A stretch of 31,420 nt of DNA from Candidatus Bathyarchaeota archaeon (GTDB lineage Archaea; Thermoproteota; Bathyarchaeia; TCS64): the NCBI GenBank assembly GCA_026394265.1, contig JAPKYO010000043.1, forward strand, positions 1 to 31,420. The letters are read 5' to 3'. Below the pieces are notes generated by a model that was not told the origin of the DNA, did not search any database, and worked only from the letters and a program-made list of their open reading frames with translations. Each line of letters begins with the position of its first letter. Position 1 is the first letter of the stretch. Below, in pieces: positions 21,527 through 29,020 of the stretch. The position numbers and the translations under genes were made by a program.

Positions 21527-22870
21527 TTAGGCGTACTCCGTGATCTTCCTCTGTGTTAGCGTCTGCTTGAGCAGGGGGCCGGCCTCTATCCACTTCTCGA
21601 GGGGGATGGTGAGTCTGCTCATGACGTGTTTGAGGGCGGTATCCATGGTGGTGAAGAGGCGTGGGGTCTGCTTCATGGCGTTCCTGCAGTTCTCCCTGAC
21701 CTGCCAGACGCCGACGGGTAGGATGTAGTCGGGGTAGGCCTCGCGGAAGATGAAGACCTTGGCCTGGCGGCGCACCTTTGTGAGGTGCTCCATGACGGCT
21801 AGGCGCCCCGAGTAGTAGCAGCCCCCCATCGAGGCGTATGTGGTGCGCCCGTTGTAGCCCTCCCAGTCCGTTATGATGTTGACGTTTGTCTCCGAGGGGT
21901 TCCAGAGGGTCCGTGGGTACCACGCCTCGTAGGCCTCGTAGCTCCACGCGTCGGGGACGAGCAGTATCTCGAAGCGGTTGCCGAGGTACTCGGACTCGTA
22001 GACCTCGTGCATGGTGATGAGGGGGTAGTCCTTCGTCTGCTTCGCCATGTCCTTGCCGAGCAGGTCGTCTATGGCGGTGATGCTCCACCGCGTGGGGACG
22101 AGGCGCCTGTTCTTCTCGACGCCGAAGCTGCCGGTGCTGAATGCCTTGACTATGCTGCTGACGGGTACGCCGCTCTTGTAGAGGGTCTTCGCCGCCTGCC
22201 CCGCCTTTAGGTCTGTGTCGTAGTGTGCCTTCTCCATCCACTGGTTCCACTTGATGAAGCCTATGGAGACCTTCTCTAGGGGGGCGGTGGGGCCGATGGG
22301 CTGTAGGTCGTTGTCCATGTAGAGGCGCTTGACAGGGGCCTTCTGTAGCTTCATCTCGGTCTCGACGTAGTGATCGCTGAGGCTGATCTCGCGGGTGGCG
22401 TCGAGTATCCGGTCCGCCTTCTCGGGCTTGTTGACGTTTATGGGTGTCATGCCGCGGACGAGTTGGCTGCGGAAGCCTATGATCTCGTCCATGCTCCTGC
22501 CGAACCACTGCTCGGTGTCGTCGAGTAAGGCTGTGTCGCCGTAGAAGCCGGGGGCCATTGGGCCGACCTGGACGTAGGGGTAGCCGTATCTGCCGACGAA
22601 TACGCTGGGGGGGGAGCTGCCCGCTATGTTTGTGCCGTGGACGCTTCGGAACATGCGTGTGTGTGCGGCGACCTGCTCTATGATGGGACACCGCGTCTTC
22701 CCGCATAGCATCTTGGAGCCCTTGCAGACTGTGCAGAGGTTGTCCCGCGCCTGTAGCTTGAGCTGGTCGTTTGTGTAGTCGAGGGAGGCGCCTATCTCTG
22801 GGTCTGATTGTACTAGTTCCCGGACCCACGTGTTGCTTGGCTTGAAGCTCTTGGCGATCCTCTTCCCCAA
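21527..22870 (-). CDS. nreA: NreA-like archaeal DNA repair protein
   Basis: The 447-residue protein matches the NreA family, which in Haloferax is linked to repair of mitomycin C damage and to PCNA. A zinc site with Cys46, 49, 56 and 61 (LCTVCKGSKMLCGKTRCP) follows the N-terminus. Conserved stretches are SSPPSVFVGRYGYPYVQVGP, VEKNRRLVPTRWSITAIDD and GGCYYSGRLAVMEHL. The protein ends QRKITEYA, which resembles the QxxhxxFF PCNA-binding box found at the end of some NreA proteins, although the last aromatic is missing. The start is TTG 22870, with AGGAG 9 bases ahead. It is divergent from the first hydrolase gene. Confidence 0.85.
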   Translation of the reverse strand: MGKRIAKSFKPSNTWVRELVQSDPEIGASLDYTNDQLKLQARDNLCTVCKGSKMLCGKTRCPIIEQVAAHTRMFRSVHGTNIAGSSPPSVFVGRYGYPYVQVGPMAPGFYGDTALLDDTEQWFGRSMDEIIGFRSQLVRGMTPINVNKPEKADRILDATREISLSDHYVETEMKLQKAPVKRLYMDNDLQPIGPTAPLEKVSIGFIKWNQWMEKAHYDTDLKAGQAAKTLYKSGVPVSSIVKAFSTGSFGVEKNRRLVPTRWSITAIDDLLGKDMAKQTKDYPLITMHEVYESEYLGNRFEILLVPDAWSYEAYEAWYPRTLWNPSETNVNIITDWEGYNGRTTYASMGGCYYSGRLAVMEHLTKVRRQAKVFIFREAYPDYILPVGVWQVRENCRNAMKQTPRLFTTMDTALKHVMSRLTIPLEKWIEAGPLLKQTLTQRKITEYA

Positions 22871-22923
22871 TCTGGTTGTCTCCTACCTTCACCCGGTTAA
22901 AGGGGTATCTAGGCGCAGGTGTT

Positions 22924-23697
22924 ATGGGGGGGCGGGTGGAAGTGAAGGTGATAACATTGGCGAAGTATGAGAACGTCGAGTTCACGAGTGGGGGCAATAA
23001 ACTCCTCGGGAGAGTCTACAGGCCTGATGGCAGGGCGAGGAGGCCGGCGGTGGCGATCTGCCACGGCTACCCGGGGGACACTAAGAACATGGACCTCGCC
23101 GAGGAACTCGCCCTCAACGGCGTAGTGACGCTGGTCTTCTACTACCAGGGCGCATGGGGGAGCGGCGGCAAGTACAGCCTGACCAAGCTTGAAACGGGGG
23201 CGAAGGACGCCGTCGCGTACCTCCGAACCCTCACATACGTCGACCCGAAGCGGGTCGGCCTCGTCAGCCACAGCATGGGGGCACTTCCCCTGTCGAAGAC
23301 GATGAGCATCGACCCGACGATAAAGACGGGGGTGCTGATGTCGCCGGCGTCCGACACCCGCGCCATGGCGTCGAAGGTGGAGGAGAACGCGAAGAGGCTC
23401 GCAGCCATGGCGGAGGGGAAGCTTACGGGCGTCACATACGAGAGCATGATGAAGGATCTGGGTGAAGTATCGAAGGCGACGAATCCCGTTGAACTCGTCA
23501 AGAAGATCAAGGCACCAATCATGGTCGTCGTGGGGTCGAAGGACAACGTGACTCCCCCCGAGGCATGCAAGAGAGTCTACGATGCTGCAAATGAGCCGAA
23601 GAAGTGGGTACTCATCGAGGGGGCAGACCACGGATTCTCGGAGCACAGGATACCCCTAATCAGGGCGGTGTTGGGCAGTCTCAAGGAGACCCTGTAA
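22924..23697 (+). CDS. alpha/beta hydrolase (paralog 1)
   Basis: The product is a serine hydrolase of the dienelactone hydrolase/peptidase S9-like kind. The oxyanion segment is CHGYPGDTKNM, the nucleophile lies in SHSMG, the acid in GSKDNVTPPE and the histidine in GADHGFSEHR. The start is uncertain: ATG 22924 would be leaderless behind GGTTAAAGG (22895-22903), while TTG 22957 has AAGGTGA ahead of it and aligns with the N-terminus of the paralog at 23761. An even longer frame to TTG 22876 would run close to NreA. No signal peptide is apparent. A block of 106 bp (23058-23163) matches the paralog at 102 positions, far above the rest of the gene. The substrate is unknown, probably an ester. Confidence 0.85.
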   Translation: MGGRVEVKVITLAKYENVEFTSGGNKLLGRVYRPDGRARRPAVAICHGYPGDTKNMDLAEELALNGVVTLVFYYQGAWGSGGKYSLTKLETGAKDAVAYLRTLTYVDPKRVGLVSHSMGALPLSKTMSIDPTIKTGVLMSPASDTRAMASKVEENAKRLAAMAEGKLTGVTYESMMKDLGEVSKATNPVELVKKIKAPIMVVVGSKDNVTPPEACKRVYDAANEPKKWVLIEGADHGFSEHRIPLIRAVLGSLKETL

Positions 23698-23760
23698 ACC
23701 CCCGCGTGGGTCCGAGAGCGGTTACTTTAAGTTGGTTCGAGGCGAATATGCGTTGGTTCT

Positions 23761-24510
23761 ATGAGCATAGTTATCGAGAACGTCTCATTCCAGAGCGAGG
23801 GATTCCCCCTCCTCGGTAGAATTTACAGGCCGGCTCCTGATGGGAAGTATCCCGCAGTTGCACTCTGCCACGGCTACCCGGGGGACACCAAGAACATGGA
23901 CCTCGCCGAGGAACTCACCCTTAACGGCGTAGTGACGCTGGTCTTCTACTACCAGGGCGCGTGGGGGAGCAAGGGGGCGTACAGGTTCTCGAAGCTTGAG
24001 CCGAGCACGCGGGACGCCGTCGCCTACCTGAGGGCCCAGCCATACGTGGACACCGACCGCGTGGGCTTGGTCAGCCACAGCATGGGGGCGCTGCCGCTTG
24101 TGAGGAGGCTGAGCCTCGACCCGACCATAAAGACGGCCGTCCTCATGTCGCCGGTTAGCGACATCAGCCTCTGGACGAGGGGGGACGCCATGGAGACGGT
24201 TATCCCCCACTTCATAGAGTCGGCGAAGGGGAAGCTGGAGGGGATGACGGCGGATCAGCTGCGCGTCGACCTCCGCGACGTGACGGAGACTGGGAACCCG
24301 ATCGACCTGATCGGCGTCGTCAAGGCACCGCTGCTGATCGTGGTGGGCTCGGACGACGACGTGACGCCCCCTGATCTGTGCAAGGTGCTATACGATAAGG
24401 CGAGGGAGCCGAAGAAGTGGGTACTCGTGGATAGGGCGGACCACGGCTTCTCGGAGCACCGGGTGCTCTTGATCCGCGCGGTCCTCGACTGGCTCAAGAT
24501 AACCATCTAG
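23761..24510 (+). CDS. alpha/beta hydrolase (paralog 2)
   Basis: This 249-residue protein is a tandem paralog of the preceding gene. Catalytic residues are Ser107 (VSHSMGALPL), an Asp in GSDDDVTPPD (about 199) and His228 (ADHGFSEHR). The oxyanion region is CHGYPGDTKNMDLAEEL at 36-52. It differs from paralog 1 mainly in the cap region between about residues 134 and 185, which normally sets substrate choice, so the two may have different substrates. ATG 23761 lies about 30 bp after TTACTTTAAG, a probable TATA element, so it has its own promoter, 63 bp after the first gene. A T5 stretch follows the stop. Confidence 0.87.
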   Translation: MSIVIENVSFQSEGFPLLGRIYRPAPDGKYPAVALCHGYPGDTKNMDLAEELTLNGVVTLVFYYQGAWGSKGAYRFSKLEPSTRDAVAYLRAQPYVDTDRVGLVSHSMGALPLVRRLSLDPTIKTAVLMSPVSDISLWTRGDAMETVIPHFIESAKGKLEGMTADQLRVDLRDVTETGNPIDLIGVVKAPLLIVVGSDDDVTPPDLCKVLYDKAREPKKWVLVDRADHGFSEHRVLLIRAVLDWLKITI

Positions 24511-24550
24511 GATCGATTCCTTTTTCAGGCACACTCGTTCAGGTTTCTGG

Positions 24551-25216
24551 ATGCCGATCGATGGTGGGAACCTCCGCAGCTTCCTCGTGAAGCTGCCTTC
24601 GCTTTACTTCGGGTTGTTCCTGTTTGCGGCGGGGTCGGTGACGAACCTCTACTCGGGGCTGGGGATGAGTCCCTGGGGGGTGTTCCACGTCGGCGTATCC
24701 GGGTTGAGCGGGTTTACGCTCGGGCAGGTGAGCCAACTGGTTGGGCTCGCCGTTCTGCTCCTCGGCTGGGGGTTGGGCTTCCCGCCGGGTTGGGGGACGG
24801 TCTCAAACATGTTCTTCATCGGCTGGTTCACGGACAGGATCATGGAGTGGGGGCTGGTGCCCAAGCCAACGGATGTCGTGGGGCAGTATGTGCTACTTCT
24901 GCTCAGCGTCGTGTTCGTGGGTGCGGGTAGCCTCTTCTACATGAGGGTACAGCTTGGCGCTGGCCCACGCGACGGGCTTATGGTCGGCCTCGTAAGGCAG
25001 CTGAATAGACAGGTGTGGCTCGTCAGGGGGAGCATCGAGGTCACCGTGCTCATCCTCGGCTACTTCCTCGGCGGACCCGTCGGGGTGGGAACCGTCGTCA
25101 CGGCGCTCACCATCGGCTACGCCGTCCAGTACGCGTTCAAGCTGGGCAAGTTTGAGGGCAAGTCGCCGCAGATGAACCTCTGGGAACTCTACGGCTACCT
25201 GCAGGGCAAAGACTAG
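24551..25216 (+). CDS. YczE/YyaS/YitT-family membrane protein
   Basis: The 221-residue protein has five to six membrane segments and the marks of the YczE/YitT family: the first helix with GLFLFAAGSVTNLYSGLGMS, PWGVFHVGVSGLSG, the WGTVSNMFFIGWFTD segment, and VQLGAGPRDGLMVGLVRQL. The family is widespread and poorly understood; some members are thought to be transport-related. The ATG at 24551 lies 40 bp after the hydrolase stop. Membership is supported by the LGxGPRDGLM motif. Substrate and role are unknown. Confidence 0.8.
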   Translation: MPIDGGNLRSFLVKLPSLYFGLFLFAAGSVTNLYSGLGMSPWGVFHVGVSGLSGFTLGQVSQLVGLAVLLLGWGLGFPPGWGTVSNMFFIGWFTDRIMEWGLVPKPTDVVGQYVLLLLSVVFVGAGSLFYMRVQLGAGPRDGLMVGLVRQLNRQVWLVRGSIEVTVLILGYFLGGPVGVGTVVTALTIGYAVQYAFKLGKFEGKSPQMNLWELYGYLQGKD

Positions 25217-25236
25217 ATTCGACGAGAGAGTTTCAT

Positions 25237-25270
25237 CGTTCAATATTTTGAACATACGTTCAATTTTTTA
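25237..25270 (+). promoter_or_regulatory. CGTTCAAT direct repeats and GTTCAA hairpin in the gap after the YitT-like gene
   Basis: CGTTCAAT occurs at 25237 and 25257, two helical turns apart. The first copy also forms a GTTCAA-TATT-TTGAAC hairpin (25238-25253). T6 at 25264-25269 follows the second. It may be an operator for the NIPSNAP gene at 25355 or the terminator of the membrane protein gene. Confidence 0.4.
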
Positions 25271-25354
25271 GAAGGTTTGTCCATAACAAAGTATTCCTAA
25301 AACGGACCGATCAATTCTTAACAAATACCTCATCATTCATCCTCGGTGTGAATC

Positions 25355-25684
25355 ATGATCTATGAGTGGCGCGTTTACGAGGCCTACCCGGGCAGGATGG
25401 ATGCTCTCAACGAGCGTTTCGCAAAGACGACTCTGAAGTACTTCGAGAAGCACGGCATAAAGGTGATCGGCTTCTGGACCGCCGTCATCGGCACGAGCAA
25501 TGTCCTCTACTATATGCTCGCCTTTGAGGACCTCGCCCACAGGGAGAAGGCGTGGAACTCCTTCGCAGCGGACCCGGGCTGGGTGAAGGCGCGAACAGAG
25601 ACAGAGCAGAAGGCGGGGGGTCCCCTTACGGAGAGGATCGTGAACATGATCCTCAAGCCGACCGACTACTCACCGATGAAGTAG
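25355..25684 (+). CDS. NIPSNAP-family protein
   Basis: The 109-residue product fits the NIPSNAP family, a dimeric ferredoxin-like (dabb) fold: MIYEWRVYEAYPGRMDALNE, then HGIKVIGFWTAVIGTSNVLYYMLAFEDLAHREKAW, and FAADPGWVKARTETEQ. Molecular role is not known in prokaryotes; relatives bind or modify small hydrophobic compounds. Length is typical of the single-domain form. It is preceded by the possible operator at 25237 and touches the stop of the convergent LLM-type oxidoreductase gene with no gap, so the two transcripts must overlap. Confidence 0.88.
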   Translation: MIYEWRVYEAYPGRMDALNERFAKTTLKYFEKHGIKVIGFWTAVIGTSNVLYYMLAFEDLAHREKAWNSFAADPGWVKARTETEQKAGGPLTERIVNMILKPTDYSPMK

Positions 25685-26611
25685 CTACCTGAACTGGGGC
25701 GTTACCTCGTCGGCGAAGAGTTCGGCCTCCTTTTTGATGTCGTCTCCCATGAAGCGGATTATGAAGAGGTCGACTCCCGCGGCGACGTATCGTCCTATCT
25801 GCTCCGCTACTTGCTCTGGGGTTCCGGAGAGGGGTGGATGCTTAGCCTGCGTTTTCGCCATGTATTTTTTCAGGTTCGCTTCGGCCTCAGCCGTGTTCTT
25901 CCCTATGAGACAGTAGGCGGCCCACGACCGCCTGATCTCCTTCGGGTTCCTCCCAGCCTTCTCGCAGTGGGTGTCGAGAGCGTCGTTTTTCGCCTTGAAG
26001 TCCTCGGGTGTCCCGGTCCAAGCTGCGAAGTTGCTTATGTCTGCGTGGCGCGCCACGGTGCATAGTGTGAGTTGTTCCCCGCCCCCGGCTATCATGAGCG
26101 GCGGGTGTATCTGAGCCGGCTTCGGCGCGTTCCAAGCCTTCTCGATCCTGTAATACTTGCCCTCGAAGCTCGGCGCCTCCTCCGTCCACATCCGCTTTAT
26201 GATCTCCGCCGCCTCGTCGAGCCGCCGGACACGCGCAGCGTTGCCCTCGAAGGGGTACCCGTACGCTTTGAACTCCCCCTCGTGCCACCCAGTACCCAGC
26301 CCGAGTATTAGCCGCCCGCTGCTTATCGAGTCGAGGGTCGCCGCCATCTTCGCCAGCAGGGGCGGGTGCCTGAAGGGGTTGCAGAGCACGAGCTGCCCGA
26401 GCATCACCCTGCTCGTGTTTGCTAGAAGTGCCGCCGACGTCGTCCAGCACTCGTATCGGGGGTCGCCCTGGTTCTCATACATGCCGATGACATGGTCCGC
26501 CACCCAGACGCTGTGATAGCCCAACCTCTCGCAGCGCAGCGTATCATCCAGAATGGAGCCATAGCTGGGGCGCTCAAGGCCGAGGAAGACGCCGAAATCG
26601 ATGGAGCCCAT
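25685..26611 (-). CDS. LLM-class (F420-dependent type) oxidoreductase
   Basis: The 308-residue TIM-barrel protein belongs to the bacterial luciferase-like family whose archaeal members mostly use coenzyme F420. Marks are DFGVFLGLERPSY, CERLGYHSVWVADHVI, SRVMLGQLVLCNPFRHPPLLAKM, LDSISSGRLILGLGTGWHEGEF and PPLMIAGGGEQLTL. The F420 assignment is from the subfamily and is not proven by residues here; FMN is an alternative. The ATG at 26611 is clear. A possible TATA (CTTATCG, about 26630 on the minus strand) implies a leaderless message. The substrate is unknown. Confidence 0.88.
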   Translation of the reverse strand: MGSIDFGVFLGLERPSYGSILDDTLRCERLGYHSVWVADHVIGMYENQGDPRYECWTTSAALLANTSRVMLGQLVLCNPFRHPPLLAKMAATLDSISSGRLILGLGTGWHEGEFKAYGYPFEGNAARVRRLDEAAEIIKRMWTEEAPSFEGKYYRIEKAWNAPKPAQIHPPLMIAGGGEQLTLCTVARHADISNFAAWTGTPEDFKAKNDALDTHCEKAGRNPKEIRRSWAAYCLIGKNTAEAEANLKKYMAKTQAKHPPLSGTPEQVAEQIGRYVAAGVDLFIIRFMGDDIKKEAELFADEVTPQFR

Positions 26612-26971
26612 GCAGAATGATCCCGTCTAGGCGATAAGACACTATCCCGAGCGGGAGCGATGTGCCCTAAAAAATGGGGAGGGGTGTAACCCATCCAAGC
26701 CTGAAAACGTCATCTCTCGGCCGGAGAGGCTCTAAAAATGCGCCGATTCCCCCCGATAATGTACCAAAATGGGCATTTAGGCACACGATGGGACACATCC
26801 CGACGCGTTGGGGAAGAACCCGCGAAACGACGTGTCACTTCTCACGACGCGGGAAGCCATGCATTAAACTCCCACGAAGCGTTTAAAGCATTTAGTGTAA
26901 ATAAACAACAAACGATTACCCAGTAGTAACATTGATAACCACCAAATTGGTAAACCATATTGGTTTACCCA
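26612..26971. other. 360-bp intergenic region with a weak third copy of the A-tract element
   Basis: No convincing gene is seen. At 26676-26691 lies GGGGAGGGGTGTAACC, at 26713-26727 a CTCTC/GAGAG hairpin, and at 26751-26782 CCCCGAT followed by AATGTACCAAAATGGGCATT, which matches copy A (3006 onward) after a 9-base gap at about 20 of 27 positions. The last 100 bp are AT-rich with TTTAAA (26881 region) and carry the vapB promoter. Confidence 0.4.
26949..26969 (+). promoter_or_regulatory. inverted repeat before the second vapB (probable operator)
   Basis: GGTAAACCA and TGGTTTACC form perfect 9-bp arms around TAT, ending 2 bp before the ATG at 26972. An antitoxin bound here would block initiation. 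The site differs from the CATAACTA repeats of the first vapBC, so the two systems probably do not cross-regulate. Confidence 0.6.
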
Positions 26972-27202
26972 ATGGCGAAGTACGAGACAGTCTCCGTGAA
27001 GGTCCCCGTCGAACTCAAAGAGAGGGCCGCAAAGCTCGGCGTCAAGACCGCCGAGGTACTACGCAGAGCCCTCGAGGAAGAGGTCAAACGCAAGGAGATA
27101 GAGGAGATCGAGGCCGAGATCGATCGCCTAAAGCCAGTCCTCGACAAAATAAGCACCGAGGAGGTCGTGGCACTTATCAGGGAGGACCGGGAGAAGCGAT
27201 GA
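26972..27202 (+). CDS. vapB: VapB-type antitoxin
   Basis: From ATG 26972 the product has 76 residues. It begins MAKYETVSVKVPVELKERA, a ribbon-helix-helix or AbrB-like DNA-binding part (KLGVKTAEVLRRALEEEV), then a long charged helix rich in Glu, Ile and Lys that would wrap the toxin. An in-frame TTG at 26960 lies inside the operator and is less likely to be the start. The stop overlaps the toxin start by 4 bp (ATGA at 27199-27202). The N-terminus is similar to that of the first antitoxin (1732), suggesting common ancestry. Confidence 0.82.
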   Translation: MAKYETVSVKVPVELKERAAKLGVKTAEVLRRALEEEVKRKEIEEIEAEIDRLKPVLDKISTEEVVALIREDREKR

Positions 27203-27591
27203 GTGTTATAGACGCTTCCTCGATCTACACCGCCATCAAGGAAAAGAAAGTACGCTACGTAATGGGTTCTACAACCATCGAACTCGCACGATTCGAACTC
27301 GGAAACATCATCTGGAAGGAGCACACGCTCTTACATCATATAACCTGGGATGAGGCGATACAATTGATGGAGCTAGGGGAGAAGACGCTGAAAACCCTGC
27401 TCTTCATAGACCTCTCGGGATTTGAGACGGACATCTTGGAAACGGCGCATTCTTCAGGGCTCAACTACTATGACGCCTCATACCTACAAGCAACCAAAGA
27501 GTTGGAGGTAGAACTCTTCACAGAGGATAAACGACTCGCCAAGGCCGCAGCTCACCTCGGGATACCGAGCCGTTCTACAACCACTCTATAG
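27199..27591 (+). CDS. vapC: VapC-type PIN-domain ribonuclease toxin
   Basis: The 130-residue PIN-domain protein starts at ATG 27199. Acidic active-site residues are Asp5 (SVIDASSI), Glu28 (TTIELARFELGN), Asp92 (LNYYDASYLQATK) and Asp110 (LFTEDKRLAKAA), so the nuclease site looks intact. It is of a different subgroup from the first VapC (1956), being longer and sharing little sequence outside the motifs. The frame runs open far upstream through vapB, but the ATGA overlap fixes the start. A T6 tract in AATATTTTTTCTC follows the stop and is the likely terminator. Confidence 0.87.
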   Translation: MSVIDASSIYTAIKEKKVRYVMGSTTIELARFELGNIIWKEHTLLHHITWDEAIQLMELGEKTLKTLLFIDLSGFETDILETAHSSGLNYYDASYLQATKELEVELFTEDKRLAKAAAHLGIPSRSTTTL

Positions 27592-27594
27592 AAA

Positions 27595-27606
27595 ATATTT
27601 TTTCTC
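27595..27606 (+). terminator. T-tract after the second vapBC
   Basis: ATATTTTTTCTC begins a few bases past the vapC stop, fitting a factor-independent archaeal terminator. Confidence 0.45.
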
Positions 27607-27627
27607 TTATCTACGGTGGCGTAAGTT

Positions 27628-27789
27628 GGAGGGGCTACATTAGGCGGGCGGTCTCGACTATCCGCTTCGAGACCGACGCCGCCCTCCGCCGCCAACGGAC
27701 CAGAAAAAAGATCCCGTCGAGGAAAACCGGTTGAAATAACCGGAATCGTGACGGCGACGAACACACCCCCCTCCCTCCCCCCCACCCAC
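27628..27789. other. structured GC-rich noncoding stretch before the deiminase gene
   Basis: A strong hairpin is formed by GGCGG plus CGGTCTCGA (27643-27657) pairing with TCGAGACCG plus CCGCC (27667-27683), around a 9-base loop and a small internal loop. A second one is CCGGTT-GAAAT-AACCGG (27727-27743). Then C6, C3, C8 and C3 tracts (27768-27790 region) make a four-tract G-quadruplex motif on the minus strand. It could be a small RNA or leader structure; strand and function are unknown. Confidence 0.45.
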
Positions 27790-27845
27790 ACGCACACACG
27801 ACCACACTGATCAACGTTTTATCCACCAAAACCCCGTCAGATACC

Positions 27846-28775
27846 ATGCCAGAATTCGGAGTCACACACGAAGCAGCCGAACTCAAACGAGTACTCGTCC
27901 ACCACCCCGGAAAGGAGCTTGAGCTAGCCAACAGGGACCAGGTCGCCCACCACTTCAGCTGCGCCGTAGACGTCAAACAGTTCCAGCGCGACCACCAGAT
28001 GCTCATGGACGCCCTCAGGGAGGCGGGGGTCGAGGTACTCGACGTCGGCACCCTACTCGCCGACGACAAGCAGATGCAGGGACTCATCCAACGCGCCCCC
28101 AACCTCGTCTTCACACGCGACTCCAGCACAGTCACCGAGGCCGGAGCCATACTCTTCCGCATGGGGCTCCCCAGCAGGCGTGCCGAGACACCAATCATAC
28201 GCGCCGCCCACGAAGCAGCGGGGACACCCATCGCCCACCAGCTCAAGGAGCCACAGACCTTCGAGGGGGGAGGCTTCGCACTCCTAGAGGGGCGTGTGGC
28301 GGTAGCCGGTCTCTGCGACCGCGCAACACAGGGCGCACTCGACGACCTCGGCGACTTCCTCCTAAAGGAGCAGATAGTCGACCAGTTCATCCAACTCAAC
28401 ATGCCGAAGGGAGCGGTACACATAGACGGCGAGTTCGCGGAGCTGCCGGGCAAACGCGCCATCGTCCACCGCGCGTCCCTCGAAGAGAAGGCGGCCAAGT
28501 TCCGAACCCGAACCGAGGCGTGGGAGGGCGGCTACATCGAGTGGCTCGTAGACGACGGCTACGACATCATAGAGATCACCGACAAGGAGATGATAGACAT
28601 GGCGGCCAACTTCCTCACCGTCCACAGCGACCTCTGCATCCACTACACGGGCAACCCGCGCGTCATGAAGGAGGTCCGCGAGCGTGGGATCGAGGTGGTC
28701 CAGATACCCGGGGACGAGATGAAGAGGGGCTGCGGCGGCATCCACTGCATGACCTGCCCAGTCCTCAGGGTCTAA
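27846..28775 (+). CDS. arginine deiminase/amidinotransferase-superfamily hydrolase
   Basis: The 309-residue protein is of the guanidino-group modifying superfamily. The five catalytic residues of arginine deiminase can be placed: Asp92 (FTRDSS), Glu140 (FEGGGF), His192 and Asp194 (VHIDGEF) and Cys301 (GIHCMTCPVLR). Classical arginine deiminases have about 400 residues; the extra helical insertion is missing here, which makes the protein closer in size to dimethylarginine hydrolases. Substrate could be arginine or another guanidine compound. ATG 27846 lies about 25 bp after a TTTTATCC element, so the message is probably leaderless. The A-tract element copy B follows the stop. Confidence 0.85.
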   Translation: MPEFGVTHEAAELKRVLVHHPGKELELANRDQVAHHFSCAVDVKQFQRDHQMLMDALREAGVEVLDVGTLLADDKQMQGLIQRAPNLVFTRDSSTVTEAGAILFRMGLPSRRAETPIIRAAHEAAGTPIAHQLKEPQTFEGGGFALLEGRVAVAGLCDRATQGALDDLGDFLLKEQIVDQFIQLNMPKGAVHIDGEFAELPGKRAIVHRASLEEKAAKFRTRTEAWEGGYIEWLVDDGYDIIEITDKEMIDMAANFLTVHSDLCIHYTGNPRVMKEVRERGIEVVQIPGDEMKRGCGGIHCMTCPVLRV

Positions 28776-28900
28776 AACACTCCAAAATAGGTGTCTTTGA
28801 GCCGCTTTTCATCGTCGAAAAGTGGTGTTTTGAGTATCTTTTTCGTGCATTTTTAGGTCGTTTTATGTACGTTTTTGTACATTTACGATCCCGATCGGGG
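28776..28900 (-). repeat. phased A-tract intergenic element, copy B (inverted)
   Basis: Read on the minus strand from 28900, this segment matches copy A at 3006-3079 at 59 of 74 positions with no gaps, both starting CCCCGATCG. T-tracts on the plus strand (28828, 28839, 28850, 28861, 28872, 28882) recur about every 11 bp. Looser similarity continues to the end of the deiminase gene, including a CTTTTC/GAAAAG hairpin (28804-28821). Confidence 0.75.
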
Positions 28901-28952
28901 GAGTTTTTAGGGTTATTTTGGGTAACGGGGCCGTATTTCTAGTTATATTGGT

Positions 28953-28970
28953 GACCCCCTCCCCCCCTCC
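28953..28970 (-). repeat. G-run motif next to copy B
   Basis: On the minus strand the sequence is GGAGGGGGGGAGGGGGTC, close to the motif at 3161-3178. Otherwise 28901-29020 is AT-rich and shows no gene. Confidence 0.35.
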
Positions 28971-29020
28971 TGCATGTTAACGATCTGTGCAGCCGGGGGG
29001 AGGCTGTAAGAGGCGCGTGG

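Noticed and set aside
23722..23745. GGTTCGAGGC, resembling a tRNA T-loop
   Set aside because: The 63-bp gap is too short for a tRNA and no acceptor or anticodon stems can be formed.
26932..27198. Long upstream frame joined to the second vapC
   Set aside because: It is the shifted frame of vapB, rich in Arg, Gly and Gln; the 4-bp overlap gives the real vapC start.
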